Shown: positions 55,743 through 63,914 of the stretch, piece by piece | Numbering within the stretch: the first letter of the stretch is position 1 | Layout of the letters: the number at the start of each line of letters is the position of its first letter | Assembly: GCF_001886815.1 (NCBI RefSeq) | Contig: NZ_CP018099.1 | Span: 3,594,501 to 3,658,500, forward strand | Direction: 5' to 3' | DNA: 64,000 nt | Source of the DNA: Caldithrix abyssi DSM 13497 | Lineage (GTDB): Bacteria; Calditrichota; Calditrichia; Calditrichales; Calditrichaceae | Notes under the pieces: model-generated | Told to the model about the DNA's origin: nothing | Database searches by the model: none | Seen by the model: the letters and a program-made list of their open reading frames with translations, nothing else | Translations under genes and position numbers: made by a program

Positions 55743-57614
55743 TTAAAAGATTTTGGATTCAAGCATGCTTAACAAATCGCTTACCCGATAATAATCATTT
55801 TTAAGTTCCTGCTTCAGTTTATTGGAAGCGGCCAGATTTTCATAATCCATCTTAAATTGCTTAAAATAATCTTTGGCTGCCTCGGCATAACGTCGGGCTG
55901 CCCGTGTATCATTGTTCTCTTCTTTATAAGTGGATAGACGATAATTGAGTTCGCCACGTAAGGCCGTGATTTTCATCCCCCACATTTTTCGGGATTTTTG
56001 CGGTAAATAGCTTAAATAGGCCCAGGCCTTATCACAATATTCATTTAATGCCTGTTGCAAACGTAATTCTTTTTCTCGTTTTGTATTTTTCATTTTGTCG
56101 GTGGACAACATCATGGCCTGCGCCATTTGAAACAGAATATCGCTTTTATACTGGCTACTCCTGTCGGCCTCAAAAATGTCGTTGTACATGCGAACTGCCA
56201 TGTCATATTTCTTAAAATAATCAATAAATATTTTTGCCAGGAATAACCTGGAATCGACGAAGTATTCGTCGCCGGGCGAAATATTTTGCATAGCCTGAAT
56301 ATAGTTGGACGGTATCTTTTTCCCCGGATTGTCCTTCTGCCATTTGAGCGCGCTTAAATAGGGATGCATCACAATTATGCTAAGACGATGCGGGGTATCG
56401 GTCGCCGAGAATATAACTTCTCTGTGCGCATCTTTATAGTCTGCTACAACTTTATAAACGCCTTTAGGTAATTTTACCTTAAGGCTGCCTGTGCCCTCTG
56501 TAATCAGCTTATCGTCGGCAGAAAATAGCTTTAAAGATGCCATACGGATATCCGCTTCTATATACCAGTCTATTTTTAAAGGAATTTTTAAAGAGAGATA
56601 TCTTCTTTCATTATCAAGCGCATCAGCGGTGATTTCCAAACGATCGTTCTTAAAACTATAGTCAGGAATTTGAATCGTATAAATACCCGGGGCTAACTTT
56701 ACACTGGAAAACTTAATAAAACCATTGCGCTGTGTAACGCCTTTTAAGGTTATTCCTCGCCCACCGTACAGCACAATACTCTTCTGAGAAAGCGGCTTAC
56801 CGTTGTCGTCCATAAGTTTTAACTGTACAAAATGTTCAAATGGATCTAAACCAATTTCATACAACGAATCCGGATTGGTAAAATTTAAAGCCACATATTG
56901 TCGCTTAATAACACCAGCTTTATAACATTCGAGCTGATTACTCCCTTCATTTTTTAAATAGATTTGCGCAAGCCCCTGCTGGTCGGTTTCGCCGACCTTT
57001 TTGCCTTCTATTTTCACGATTATCTTGTTTAATTTTTGACTATATAAACCGGACTTGTCATAAAATTTGACTCTGGCCAGAATGGGTTGTAAACGGAGAT
57101 TGATTTTTTCATCTTTTTTAAATAGGAATTTAATGGGGTAGTAGAACGGCGCTATTAGCTGGGCCTCTTTGTCAAAATTGGTGGAATCGATTTTCAAGGT
57201 AATTTCGCTTTGGCTTCCTTCATAAATATCACGCCCAACGTGAATAATTTTGTAAGTTGTTTCAATACCAGTAATTTTTGGAATATCGACGCGTATGGTT
57301 ACCGGATAACGGGGCGTTCTTCTAACTTTTGTTTCTTTCCTAAACGTGCTCGTTTCTGGCGCGTATGTTTGCTTCTCTCTTTTTCCAACAGCATCCTCTT
57401 GCCTGCTTTGCGCTTGATCCTTACCGGCAATCTGTTGATCTTCACGCTGAGCTTTCTGAGTTTTTTCAACCGCTTCGTCTGTTTGAGACGGAAAGCCTTC
57501 AACCACTTCTACATTTGATGCTCTCTGCTCTTTTTCTTTACCTTTTTCGCCGCAACTCCAGAGCCCGAATAACAACGGAATCAAAATGATCACCAAATAT
57601 TTTACTCTTTTCAT
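55743..57614 (-). CDS. Lipoprotein with beta-sandwich (PEGA/CarboxypepD-like) repeats and helical C-terminus
   Basis: A 623-residue protein with lipobox 'FGLWSC' (Cys about residue 21). A charged low-complexity region rich in Glu, Gln and Lys spans about 25-95. Then come several beta-sandwich segments (about 105-410) with 'GLAQIYLKNEGSNQLECYKAG', 'NGFIKFSSVKLAPGIYTIQIP' and 'GSLKVKLPKGVYKVVADYKD', typical of PEGA or carboxypeptidase-regulatory folds. The last 190 residues are TPR-like helices. Probably anchored in the outer membrane facing the periplasm. The start at 57614 has AGAGG upstream. Confidence 0.75.
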   Translation of the reverse strand: MKRVKYLVIILIPLLFGLWSCGEKGKEKEQRASNVEVVEGFPSQTDEAVEKTQKAQREDQQIAGKDQAQSRQEDAVGKREKQTYAPETSTFRKETKVRRTPRYPVTIRVDIPKITGIETTYKIIHVGRDIYEGSQSEITLKIDSTNFDKEAQLIAPFYYPIKFLFKKDEKINLRLQPILARVKFYDKSGLYSQKLNKIIVKIEGKKVGETDQQGLAQIYLKNEGSNQLECYKAGVIKRQYVALNFTNPDSLYEIGLDPFEHFVQLKLMDDNGKPLSQKSIVLYGGRGITLKGVTQRNGFIKFSSVKLAPGIYTIQIPDYSFKNDRLEITADALDNERRYLSLKIPLKIDWYIEADIRMASLKLFSADDKLITEGTGSLKVKLPKGVYKVVADYKDAHREVIFSATDTPHRLSIIVMHPYLSALKWQKDNPGKKIPSNYIQAMQNISPGDEYFVDSRLFLAKIFIDYFKKYDMAVRMYNDIFEADRSSQYKSDILFQMAQAMMLSTDKMKNTKREKELRLQQALNEYCDKAWAYLSYLPQKSRKMWGMKITALRGELNYRLSTYKEENNDTRAARRYAEAAKDYFKQFKMDYENLAASNKLKQELKNDYYRVSDLLSMLESKIF

Positions 57615-57685
57615 GATTTTTACCTCTGTAAAAATTTTTAAACGCTTTGCAGAAATTTTATTCAATAATTACAAATGATTGCGTT

Positions 57686-58540
57686 TCAATTTCCTTGATA
57701 AATCAGGCTTTTGTAATAGCCGTCTTCTTCCTTAACCTTACTCGAGTTAATCATCTCTTCTAACTGTTTCATAATACTCTCATCGGTGAGATTAGCATTA
57801 ATCTGGCGCAATAAATCGGCAAAATCCTGGAAAGAAAACCGTTCCCTATTTTTTAAAAATTCATTAACCTTACCGCTTCTATTGAGTCCAAATACCGTTT
57901 GCGAGGTTTCCAGATCATTCTGCGTAATTTTATCTGCGCTGCTCTCAGTCCGGTTTACATAAATCGGTAATGAATCCAGCAATATCATACCAAGATTGTT
58001 ATTTTCATATAAGGTAGGCACAATGGATCGAAAAGTTGGTTTAAAACCATTTTTTCTGAAGGTGAGCACAACTTCTAATTTGGGATTAAATCCTTTGTCT
58101 ATCGTAAATTTTCCATTTTCATCCGTAAAACCCAATAGCTGTCCCATGCCATCTATCACCTGCACATTAGATACAGGCTTTTTATTTTTATCGATTACCG
58201 TACCTGAGATAATGGTTGGCCGTTTTTCCAGTTCAAAAAACTCATAAGTCACTTTCTCTCCTAAAGTCATTCTGCGCGATAACGGTAAATATTCCGGGGC
58301 GCGAATTATGACCTCTACATTAGGTGACTTTATTTTGTTTACACTAAATCCCCCGCTATAATCCGTATAGGTTCTGGTGCTGTCATTTCTCTTTAAATCT
58401 TTAACAACCACCACCGCCCCATTAATAAAGTTGGAAGAATTGTCCTGCACTTTCCCAATAAGCTGGTAGCTGGAAGAACAGGAGCTCATTAGAACAAATA
58501 ATAATAACAAAGATGTGAGTTGAAAAAAACGCAAGCGCAT
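57686..58540 (-). CDS. Lipoprotein with carboxypeptidase-regulatory-like domains
   Basis: A 284-residue protein with lipobox 'LMSSC' (Cys about residue 21). Two beta-sandwich domains of the carboxypeptidase-regulatory type are seen: 'LIGKVQDNSSNFINGAVVVVKD' with 'YTDYSGGFSVNKI', and 'ISGTVIDKNKKPVSNVQVID' with 'GFTDENGKFTI'. The C-terminal ~80 residues are helical. It is the first gene of the 21-gene minus-strand run and has a strong GAGGAGGG ribosome-binding site. Function is unknown. Confidence 0.8.
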   Translation of the reverse strand: MRLRFFQLTSLLLLFVLMSSCSSSYQLIGKVQDNSSNFINGAVVVVKDLKRNDSTRTYTDYSGGFSVNKIKSPNVEVIIRAPEYLPLSRRMTLGEKVTYEFFELEKRPTIISGTVIDKNKKPVSNVQVIDGMGQLLGFTDENGKFTIDKGFNPKLEVVLTFRKNGFKPTFRSIVPTLYENNNLGMILLDSLPIYVNRTESSADKITQNDLETSQTVFGLNRSGKVNEFLKNRERFSFQDFADLLRQINANLTDESIMKQLEEMINSSKVKEEDGYYKSLIYQGN

Positions 58541-58680
58541 AACCGACTACCCTCCTCTTTCGCATTAAATACAGGTAGTATATATTATCAAAAAATGTAC
58601 CATTTTACACAGAAGCGCATTTTTGCAAGGTAAGTTTTTAATTTACAACGTAACCTGAAATAAGCTACCCAGCGTAGATC

Positions 58681-58716
58681 TTTTTAAAATGTTGCATAGT
58701 CGCAACATTTTAAAAA
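58681..58716. promoter_or_regulatory. Perfect 15-bp inverted repeat (hairpin or operator)
   Basis: TTTTTAAAATGTTGC (58681-58695), six-base spacer ATAGTC, then the exact complement GCAACATTTTAAAAA (58702-58716). The core GTTGC/GCAAC with AT-rich flanks can be a protein-binding operator. It could also act as a weak bidirectional terminator, but no gene ends here. A related GCAACAT half-site lies 20 bp to the right. Confidence 0.5.
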
Positions 58717-58978
58717 AATTATGTTTCGTTTTTGCAACATATTTGATTATTATGGGAAAATTTTAAAACAATAAATCACATGATCACTGAGTTCGCTCTA
58801 ATAGGTGTGATTTGTCTTTTCGATGCCGTCCTGGCGGAAGAAATCTTTTGAAGGAAATATTCCAAAACAGCGTGCAAAAATTTTGAATCGTAAATCGGCC
58901 CGGCAGGCATCTTTTTCGGAACACGTTTTCCTGAATCTACGTTAATAATTGATTAAAAAAATGAAAATAACAACAAAT

Positions 58979-59007
58979 TTGAATTTCATGGATTTTAAGA
59001 TTAAATT
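58979..59007 (+). promoter_or_regulatory. Possible promoter for the PpiD-like gene
   Basis: TTGAAT (58979-58984) and TAAATT (59002-59007) are separated by 17 bp, four of six matches each, about 50 bp upstream of the start codon. Confidence 0.3.
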
Positions 59008-59054
59008 CATTGGCTTAATTAAAATGAATTTAGAATAAAGGAGAATTCGGCTTT

Positions 59055-60860
59055 ATGATGACCAAGATGCGGGAATTCAGTAAAATATTCATCATTCTGG
59101 TTGCGGCTTCTTTTATCGCGTTAATGGTTTTTGAATGGGGGGCTGATTACAGCGCTCAATCTAATAGACGCGATGTGGTAGGCGAGGTCAATGGCAAAAA
59201 ACTGTCGTACAGTGAGTTTAATGAGCTTTTTCAACAAATCTACCGTGAAGATAAAGCCCGAACCGGCAAAGAGAGCTACACAGACGACGACTTACAAAAA
59301 TTACGCGACCAGGTGTGGGAACGATTTGTTCAACAGACCCTGTTCGAAGAAGAGATGAAGCGCCTGGGCATTGCCGTTAGCGATTCCGAAGTGGTTTACC
59401 AGATTCTAAACTATCCGCTGGAAGACTTTAAACGTCACCCTTCTTTTCAGACCAACGGCGTGTTTGACATGAATAAATATCGCGCCGCGCTGGGTAATCC
59501 CAATATCCCCTGGATGCAGATCGAACAGATTTATCGTCAGCAAATTCCATACGTCAAATTGCAAAACATCATCACCAATTCAGTGCGCGTCAGCGACGAA
59601 GAAGTACTTGATGCCTTTGAGAAAAACAATATTAAGGTAAAAGTAGAATACCTGGGCGTCAACAGTTTTCAGTTCATTTCCGACTCTTTACAGGTCACCG
59701 ATCAGGAAATTGAAAAGTATTACAATGAACACAAAAAGGATTTTGAACAAAAAGAACGCCGGGCGCTTTCGTACGTTAAGTTCGAGATCAAAACAACTAA
59801 AGAAGACACCCAGGCGGTCATGCAGGAATTCGAATCCATCAAAAAACGTCTGGCCGCCGGCGAAGACTTCAACAACCTGGCTCTGGAGTATTCCGAAGAT
59901 CCCTCGGTTAAAAACAACAAAGGCGAGCTGGGTTATTTTGCGCGCGGCGATATGGTTAAGCCGTTTGAGGAAGCCGCCTTTAATGCCAAAGTGGGCGAGA
60001 TTGTCGGCCCCATTCAAACCAGCTACGGCTTCCACCTGATTAAAGTAGAAGACAAAAAGGTTGAAGACGGCAAACAAAAGGTTAAAGTCAGCCATATCTT
60101 AATGAAAGTTCATCCGGCTCCTTCGCGTATCGAAAGCGTGGAACACAACGCCCGTCTGTTTGCCGAAGACGCCAAAACAAACGGGTTTGTTGAGCAGGCC
60201 AAAACCATGGGCTATCAGGTCAAAACAACGCCTCTCTTCCCTAAAGAAGGCGACTTTATTCCCGGCATCGGCAATCATGCCGCCATTAAAGCTTTTGCCT
60301 TTTCGGCAGAACTGAACGAGGTTTCGAATATTTTTAATGTAAACGACGGCTATGTGGTTGTCACCGTCAGTCAAATCGAACCTAAAGGGTACCGACCGCT
60401 GGAATCGGTTAAACAGGTGATCATCAATCGCATCCGTACAGAAAAAGCCAAGGCCATGGCTAAAGCGCATATTGAAAAATTCAGCGATCGCGTGAAGGCG
60501 GGCGAAGATTTTGCCAGCATTGCCGAAAGCGATCCCGAAAAGAAACTGCGTCATGATATTACCCCGCTTTTCAGCCGCGCTTCCACGGTACCGGGCATCG
60601 GCTTTTCGGTTGAGTTTAATGCCACGGCTTTTGCTCTGGAACCCGGTGAAATTTCCGACCTGGTAGAAACCGCCCGCGGCTATTACTATCTCAAGTCGCT
60701 GGAAAAAACGCCTTTTGATTCCACGGCTTTTGCCGCCCAAAAAGACGCCATTCGCACGCGGCTGCTCAACGAGAAACGTAATCAGATTTTTACCAGCTGG
60801 TACGAACAGCTTAAAGAGAAAGCAGATATTGAAGATAATAGAAGAATGTTCAATCTCTAA
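59055..60860 (+). CDS. PpiD/SurA-type periplasmic peptidyl-prolyl isomerase, membrane anchored
   Basis: A 601-residue protein with a short cytoplasmic N-terminus, one membrane helix (about 9-27, 'KIFIILVAASFIALMVFEW'), a SurA N-terminal-like chaperone domain (about 40-190, 'RRDVVGEVNGKKLSYSEFNE') and a parvulin domain (about 245-345): 'ALEYSEDPSVKNNKGELGYF', 'MVKPFEEAAFNAKVGEI', 'SYGFHLIKVEDKK' are typical. A second, degenerate parvulin-like region follows (about 355-480). This layout is that of PpiD. It assists folding of secreted and outer-membrane proteins. AAAGGAG lies upstream of tandem ATGs; the second is three bases later. It is the only plus-strand cellular gene here and ends at a strong terminator. 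Confidence 0.9.
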   Translation: MMTKMREFSKIFIILVAASFIALMVFEWGADYSAQSNRRDVVGEVNGKKLSYSEFNELFQQIYREDKARTGKESYTDDDLQKLRDQVWERFVQQTLFEEEMKRLGIAVSDSEVVYQILNYPLEDFKRHPSFQTNGVFDMNKYRAALGNPNIPWMQIEQIYRQQIPYVKLQNIITNSVRVSDEEVLDAFEKNNIKVKVEYLGVNSFQFISDSLQVTDQEIEKYYNEHKKDFEQKERRALSYVKFEIKTTKEDTQAVMQEFESIKKRLAAGEDFNNLALEYSEDPSVKNNKGELGYFARGDMVKPFEEAAFNAKVGEIVGPIQTSYGFHLIKVEDKKVEDGKQKVKVSHILMKVHPAPSRIESVEHNARLFAEDAKTNGFVEQAKTMGYQVKTTPLFPKEGDFIPGIGNHAAIKAFAFSAELNEVSNIFNVNDGYVVVTVSQIEPKGYRPLESVKQVIINRIRTEKAKAMAKAHIEKFSDRVKAGEDFASIAESDPEKKLRHDITPLFSRASTVPGIGFSVEFNATAFALEPGEISDLVETARGYYYLKSLEKTPFDSTAFAAQKDAIRTRLLNEKRNQIFTSWYEQLKEKADIEDNRRMFNL

Positions 60861-60884
60861 AATTTCCTCCTCCCTCCCTCAACC

Positions 60885-60920
60885 AGGCTCCCTTCGGGGA
60901 GCCTTTACTGTTTTATTTTT
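60885..60920 (+). terminator. Rho-independent terminator of the PpiD-like gene
   Basis: AGGCTCCC, tetraloop TTCG and GGGAGCCT (60885-60904) form a perfect eight-pair stem closed by a stable UUCG-type loop, followed by TTACTGTTTTATTTTT. Confidence 0.88.
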
Positions 60921-61535
60921 GGATACTTCCTCTGGAAGATCAATCCCGCCCGGGCGGGCTTTGAAAATTTTTGTGCTGCTGGATTGGTTGAATAGTTAAT
61001 TAGTTGAATGGTTGAATAGAAACTCACAAATACGCAAATATTGAACATCATTGGAGAAAAATTTCCAACGAACAGTTCTTCCCACTCTCCCAGACTCTTT
61101 TTCTTGGAAAGGGGGTGAGGGCAATTGAAACTATTTTTAATTTAAAATAGTTTTTGCGCCTTTGTGACTTCTCTGAACTCTCTGTGGTCGCTTACAATAA
61201 TTTGTTTAATCATTTTCTGCGATTATTGACCTAATCTGCGAGAAAATTACTTTGCGCACGTTGTGGTTGATTTTGCTTGCGGCTGTGCTGCCTTGGGGAT
61301 AGTTTTTGAACCTTGATTTTCAGGATTACAGGATTTTCTTGATTTTTTACTACAATGAAACGATGCATCCCATTTTAAAGATAAATTCTGGAATGCAGAT
61401 AAAATAATCCTGTTAATCCAAAAATCGGGCAAATCCTGGTTCAAAATTTAATTTTTCATCTGCCGGTCATTCCGAATTCCCATCGGGCGGAATGCGAAAA
61501 TTTTTGTGCTGTTTTAAAAACTCATCCCCCAGCCC
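60921..61535. other. Repeat-bearing non-coding region left of the insertion sequence
   Basis: No gene is supported. It contains a 14-bp palindrome CCCGCCCGGGCGGG (60945-60958), two GGTTGAATAG units (60986 and 61010), GAAAATTTTTGTGCTG twice (about 60963 and 61497), a degenerate copy of CTTTGTGACTTCTCTG near 61160, and the left copy of the 197-bp direct repeat. A short minus-strand frame here is just the repeat translated. Confidence 0.6.
61277..61473. repeat. 197-bp direct repeat, left copy
   Basis: Matches 63718-63914 in the same orientation with about five substitutions in 197 bp and no gaps, from TTGCGGCTG to GGTCATTCC. Weaker similarity continues about 30 bp to the left. The copies lie about 260 bp outside the left end and about 175 bp outside the right end of the insertion sequence, so they are not its terminal repeats. 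Confidence 0.9.
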
Positions 61536-61552
61536 GGGGCTGTCCCAAAAGT
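61536..61552. repeat. Left terminal inverted repeat of the IS
   Basis: 17 bp, exact complement of 63527-63543. Confidence 0.9.
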
Positions 61553-61749
61553 AAATCAAGATGTATAAATATGCAGGTTTTTAAATATAATTTTATTGGT
61601 AAATGTGATACGAAATTATGGAAAAGGTAAAAGATTTCAACAAAAAAACATGAATAAAAACAAGATTTAAATTGGTTCTATTTATTGTCTTTAGCACATA
61701 AAATAACTTGCATTAATAACTTGAAAATATTAAATTTAAAATAAAAACC

Positions 61750-63510
61750 ATGAAGCCAAAACGTTGTCGGAAAATCCCATTTAAAACTACCGATCAAAAC
61801 CAACTTACTATTCTTCCGCCTTCATTAGATGAGCTCATAGACCCCAATCATATGGTTCGGTTTATCAATGCCATCATAGACAAGATGGATATTGATTTTT
61901 TAATTAAAGAATACAAAGGAGGCGGTCGGGCCGCGTATCATCCGCGGATGCTATTAAAAGTAGTCATTTATGCCTATACGCAGAAGATATTTACTTCGCG
62001 CCAGATAGCTAAGGCCTTAAGAGAGAATATTCATTTCATGTGGTTATCAGGGAACAGTCGTCCGGATTTTAGGACGATAAATCGTTTTCGTTCATCACGA
62101 TTGAAGGGAAAAATAGAGGAAGTATTCACCTATGTAGTTGAGCAATTATTGGAGTTGGGCTATATCGAATTAAATGATCTTTTTATAGACGGGAGCAAAT
62201 TTCAGGCGAATGCGAATAAATACAAGGCAGTCTGGAAGAAGAATGTAGACCGTTACCAGAGAGTACTTCAAGAGAAGCTAAAGGAATTACTAAAGAAGAT
62301 AGATAACGAGAATGATTTAGAGAATCGTTTATACGGTAATAAAGATTTAGGAGAATTAGGAGAGGATGTTACTTTAAGCTCTCATCAGATTGAACAAATA
62401 GTTGATATATTGAATGAGCGGTTAAAAAAGGAACCGGACAATAAGGAATTAAAGAGAGCAAAAAATAAAATAGAGAAGGATTATTTACCGCGCCAACGTA
62501 AATATGAAAAGCAACGAAAGCTTCTAAATGGTAGGAATAGCTATAGCCAGACGGACCCGGATGCTACCTTTATGAGTAAGAAGCGGGATCATCATAATAA
62601 TACGGATTTGCTTCCGAGTTATAATGTTCAGGTAGGAAGTGAGAATCAATTTATAGTGAATTATACGATAAATCAGAACGCGAATGATAGCGTATTATTA
62701 AAGCCCTTTATGGAGTCATACAAGCGTTGTTATGGTAGGCAACCAAATCGAGTAATAGGCGATGCAGGCTATGGAAGTGAGGAGAATTATGCATATTTGG
62801 AATCAGAAGGTGTAGAAGCTTATATCAAATACAGTAGTTATTACAAAGAGCAAAAGAAGTCATACAAAGAGAATCCTTTTTTGATAGATAACATGCGGTA
62901 TGATCCTGAATTAGATCGCTATGAATGTCCTGCCGGTCGGTATTTAGAATATGTTGGAGAACAGGAAAATGTTACGTCGACGGGATTTAAAGTAAAGCAT
63001 CGTATTTACCGTAGTGAGAGTTGTGAAGGCTGTGCATTGAAAGAGAAGTGCTATAAGGGCCAGACTGCGCGTGTTGTTAGAGTAAATGTCATGCTTAATG
63101 ATTATAAAAAGCAGGTTCGTTCTCGATTGAATACGGAAGAAGGAAGAAAATTAATCAGCAAACGAGGTTCGGAGATAGAAACAATTTTTGGACAAATAAA
63201 GCATAATCTTGGAATAAGGGGCTTTTTATTAAGAGGATTAGATAAAGTAAAAACAGAATTTGGTATAATAGCAGTAGCGTATAATTTAAAAAAGATGTTT
63301 AATCAGATGAAAGAGTACGGTTTAGTTAACGAGATGTATAAGTATAGCGCTAACATCTTTTTTAATTTAAACCGGGCAAGCCAGTGTCAAAATTTAGGCC
63401 CAAAAAATACCATTTTAAAATCGTTAGAGCGGTTTTTTATAGAAATTAAGGAAAAAATAGTTGTTAAATATTCATCTTGTCTCTTCAACGCCAAAATATG
63501 TTTTGTATAA
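61750..63510 (+). CDS. IS1182-family DDE transposase
   Basis: A 586-residue transposase. The N-terminal domain (about 1-110; 'PPSLDELIDPNHMVRFIN', 'HPRMLLKVVIYAYTQKIFTS', 'DFRTINRFR') is the DUF772-type DNA-binding part. Catalytic residues are visible: Asp in 'FIDGSKFQANANKY' (about 147), Asp in 'VIGDAGYGSEENY' (about 338) and Glu in 'EIETIFGQIKHNLGIRGFLL' (about 478). A Cys cluster 'CEGCALKEKCYKG' lies near 425-437. The frame is intact and of family length, so it may be active. No clear ribosome-binding site precedes the ATG; translation is probably weak, as usual for transposases. Confidence 0.93.
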   Translation: MKPKRCRKIPFKTTDQNQLTILPPSLDELIDPNHMVRFINAIIDKMDIDFLIKEYKGGGRAAYHPRMLLKVVIYAYTQKIFTSRQIAKALRENIHFMWLSGNSRPDFRTINRFRSSRLKGKIEEVFTYVVEQLLELGYIELNDLFIDGSKFQANANKYKAVWKKNVDRYQRVLQEKLKELLKKIDNENDLENRLYGNKDLGELGEDVTLSSHQIEQIVDILNERLKKEPDNKELKRAKNKIEKDYLPRQRKYEKQRKLLNGRNSYSQTDPDATFMSKKRDHHNNTDLLPSYNVQVGSENQFIVNYTINQNANDSVLLKPFMESYKRCYGRQPNRVIGDAGYGSEENYAYLESEGVEAYIKYSSYYKEQKKSYKENPFLIDNMRYDPELDRYECPAGRYLEYVGEQENVTSTGFKVKHRIYRSESCEGCALKEKCYKGQTARVVRVNVMLNDYKKQVRSRLNTEEGRKLISKRGSEIETIFGQIKHNLGIRGFLLRGLDKVKTEFGIIAVAYNLKKMFNQMKEYGLVNEMYKYSANIFFNLNRASQCQNLGPKNTILKSLERFFIEIKEKIVVKYSSCLFNAKICFV

Positions 63511-63526
63511 AAATTTACTTTCATCG

Positions 63527-63543
63527 ACTTTTGGGACAGCCCC
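63527..63543. repeat. Right terminal inverted repeat of the IS
   Basis: 17 bp, exact complement of 61536-61552. Confidence 0.9.
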
Positions 63544-63547
63544 GGGC

Positions 63548-63734
63548 GTAAATAGCACCGATTTGCTTAGTTTTCGGCTTACATTTTGTGATACAGTTCT
63601 ATTTTTTCTTTTCGATCCTGGCGTTCCCTTTTCAGTTGACGCTGGACAGAAAGGTTTGCGTGAAAAAATCTTTGTGCGCTTTGTGACTTCTTTGCGCTCT
63701 TGGTGGTTCGTTTTTGGTTGCGGCTGCGCTGCCT
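63548..63734. repeat. Dispersed repeat, copy 2 (related to 28377-28562)
   Basis: Begins within 5 bp of the right end of the insertion sequence and matches 28377-28562 at roughly 85-90 percent identity by eye. It overlaps the start of the right 197-bp repeat by 17 bp, so here two repeat types are joined end to end. Confidence 0.75.
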
Positions 63735-63914
63735 TAGGGATAGTTTTTGAACCTTGATTTTCAGGATTACGGGATTTTCTTGATTTTTTACTACAATGAA
63801 ACGATGCATCCCATTTTAAAGATAAATTCTGGAATGCAGATAAAATAATCCTGTTAATCCAAAAATCGGGCAAATCCTGGTTCAAAATTTAATTTCTCAT
63901 CTTCCGGTCATTCC
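63718..63914. repeat. 197-bp direct repeat, right copy
   Basis: Same orientation as 61277-61473, about five substitutions. The antisense reading frame across it (63472-63885) continues into the end of the transposase gene and is not a plausible gene. Confidence 0.9.

Larger units (their letters stand above)
58541..59054. other. Divergent intergenic region
   Basis: About 510 bp between the large minus-strand run and the plus-strand chaperone gene, so it should hold both promoters. It contains a long perfect inverted repeat at 58681-58716 and, at 58734, one further GCAACAT half-site. For the plus strand a candidate promoter is at 58979-59007. For the minus strand the DNA upstream of 58540 is AT-rich (TATACT-like hexamers near 58590), but no hexamer pair with standard spacing stands out. 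No convincing short gene is seen. Confidence 0.6.
61536..63543 (+). mobile_element. IS1182-family insertion sequence, apparently complete
   Basis: Perfect terminal inverted repeats GGGGCTGTCCCAAAAGT (61536-61552) and its complement (63527-63543) bound one transposase gene. 'GGGGCTGTCCCAAAA'-type ends are typical of IS1182-family elements. The perfect symmetry extends to GCCC outside each end. Because of the G/C run, the exact boundary is ambiguous: if the ends are GGCTGTCC (61538 and 63541), both sides are flanked by CCGG, a possible 4-bp target duplication at a palindromic site. Length is about 2.0 kb. It is inserted in non-coding repeats and breaks no visible gene. Confidence 0.88.

Noticed and set aside
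60945-60958. CCCGCCCGGGCGGG as a terminator
   Set aside because: It is a palindrome without a loop or T-run and lies after the true terminator at 60885-60920.
63472-63885. 137-codon minus-strand frame with 'NQDLPDFWINRI'
   Set aside because: It covers the 197-bp repeat, the IS end and the tail of the transposase gene; a related frame appears in the left repeat copy (61247-61444). Not a gene.
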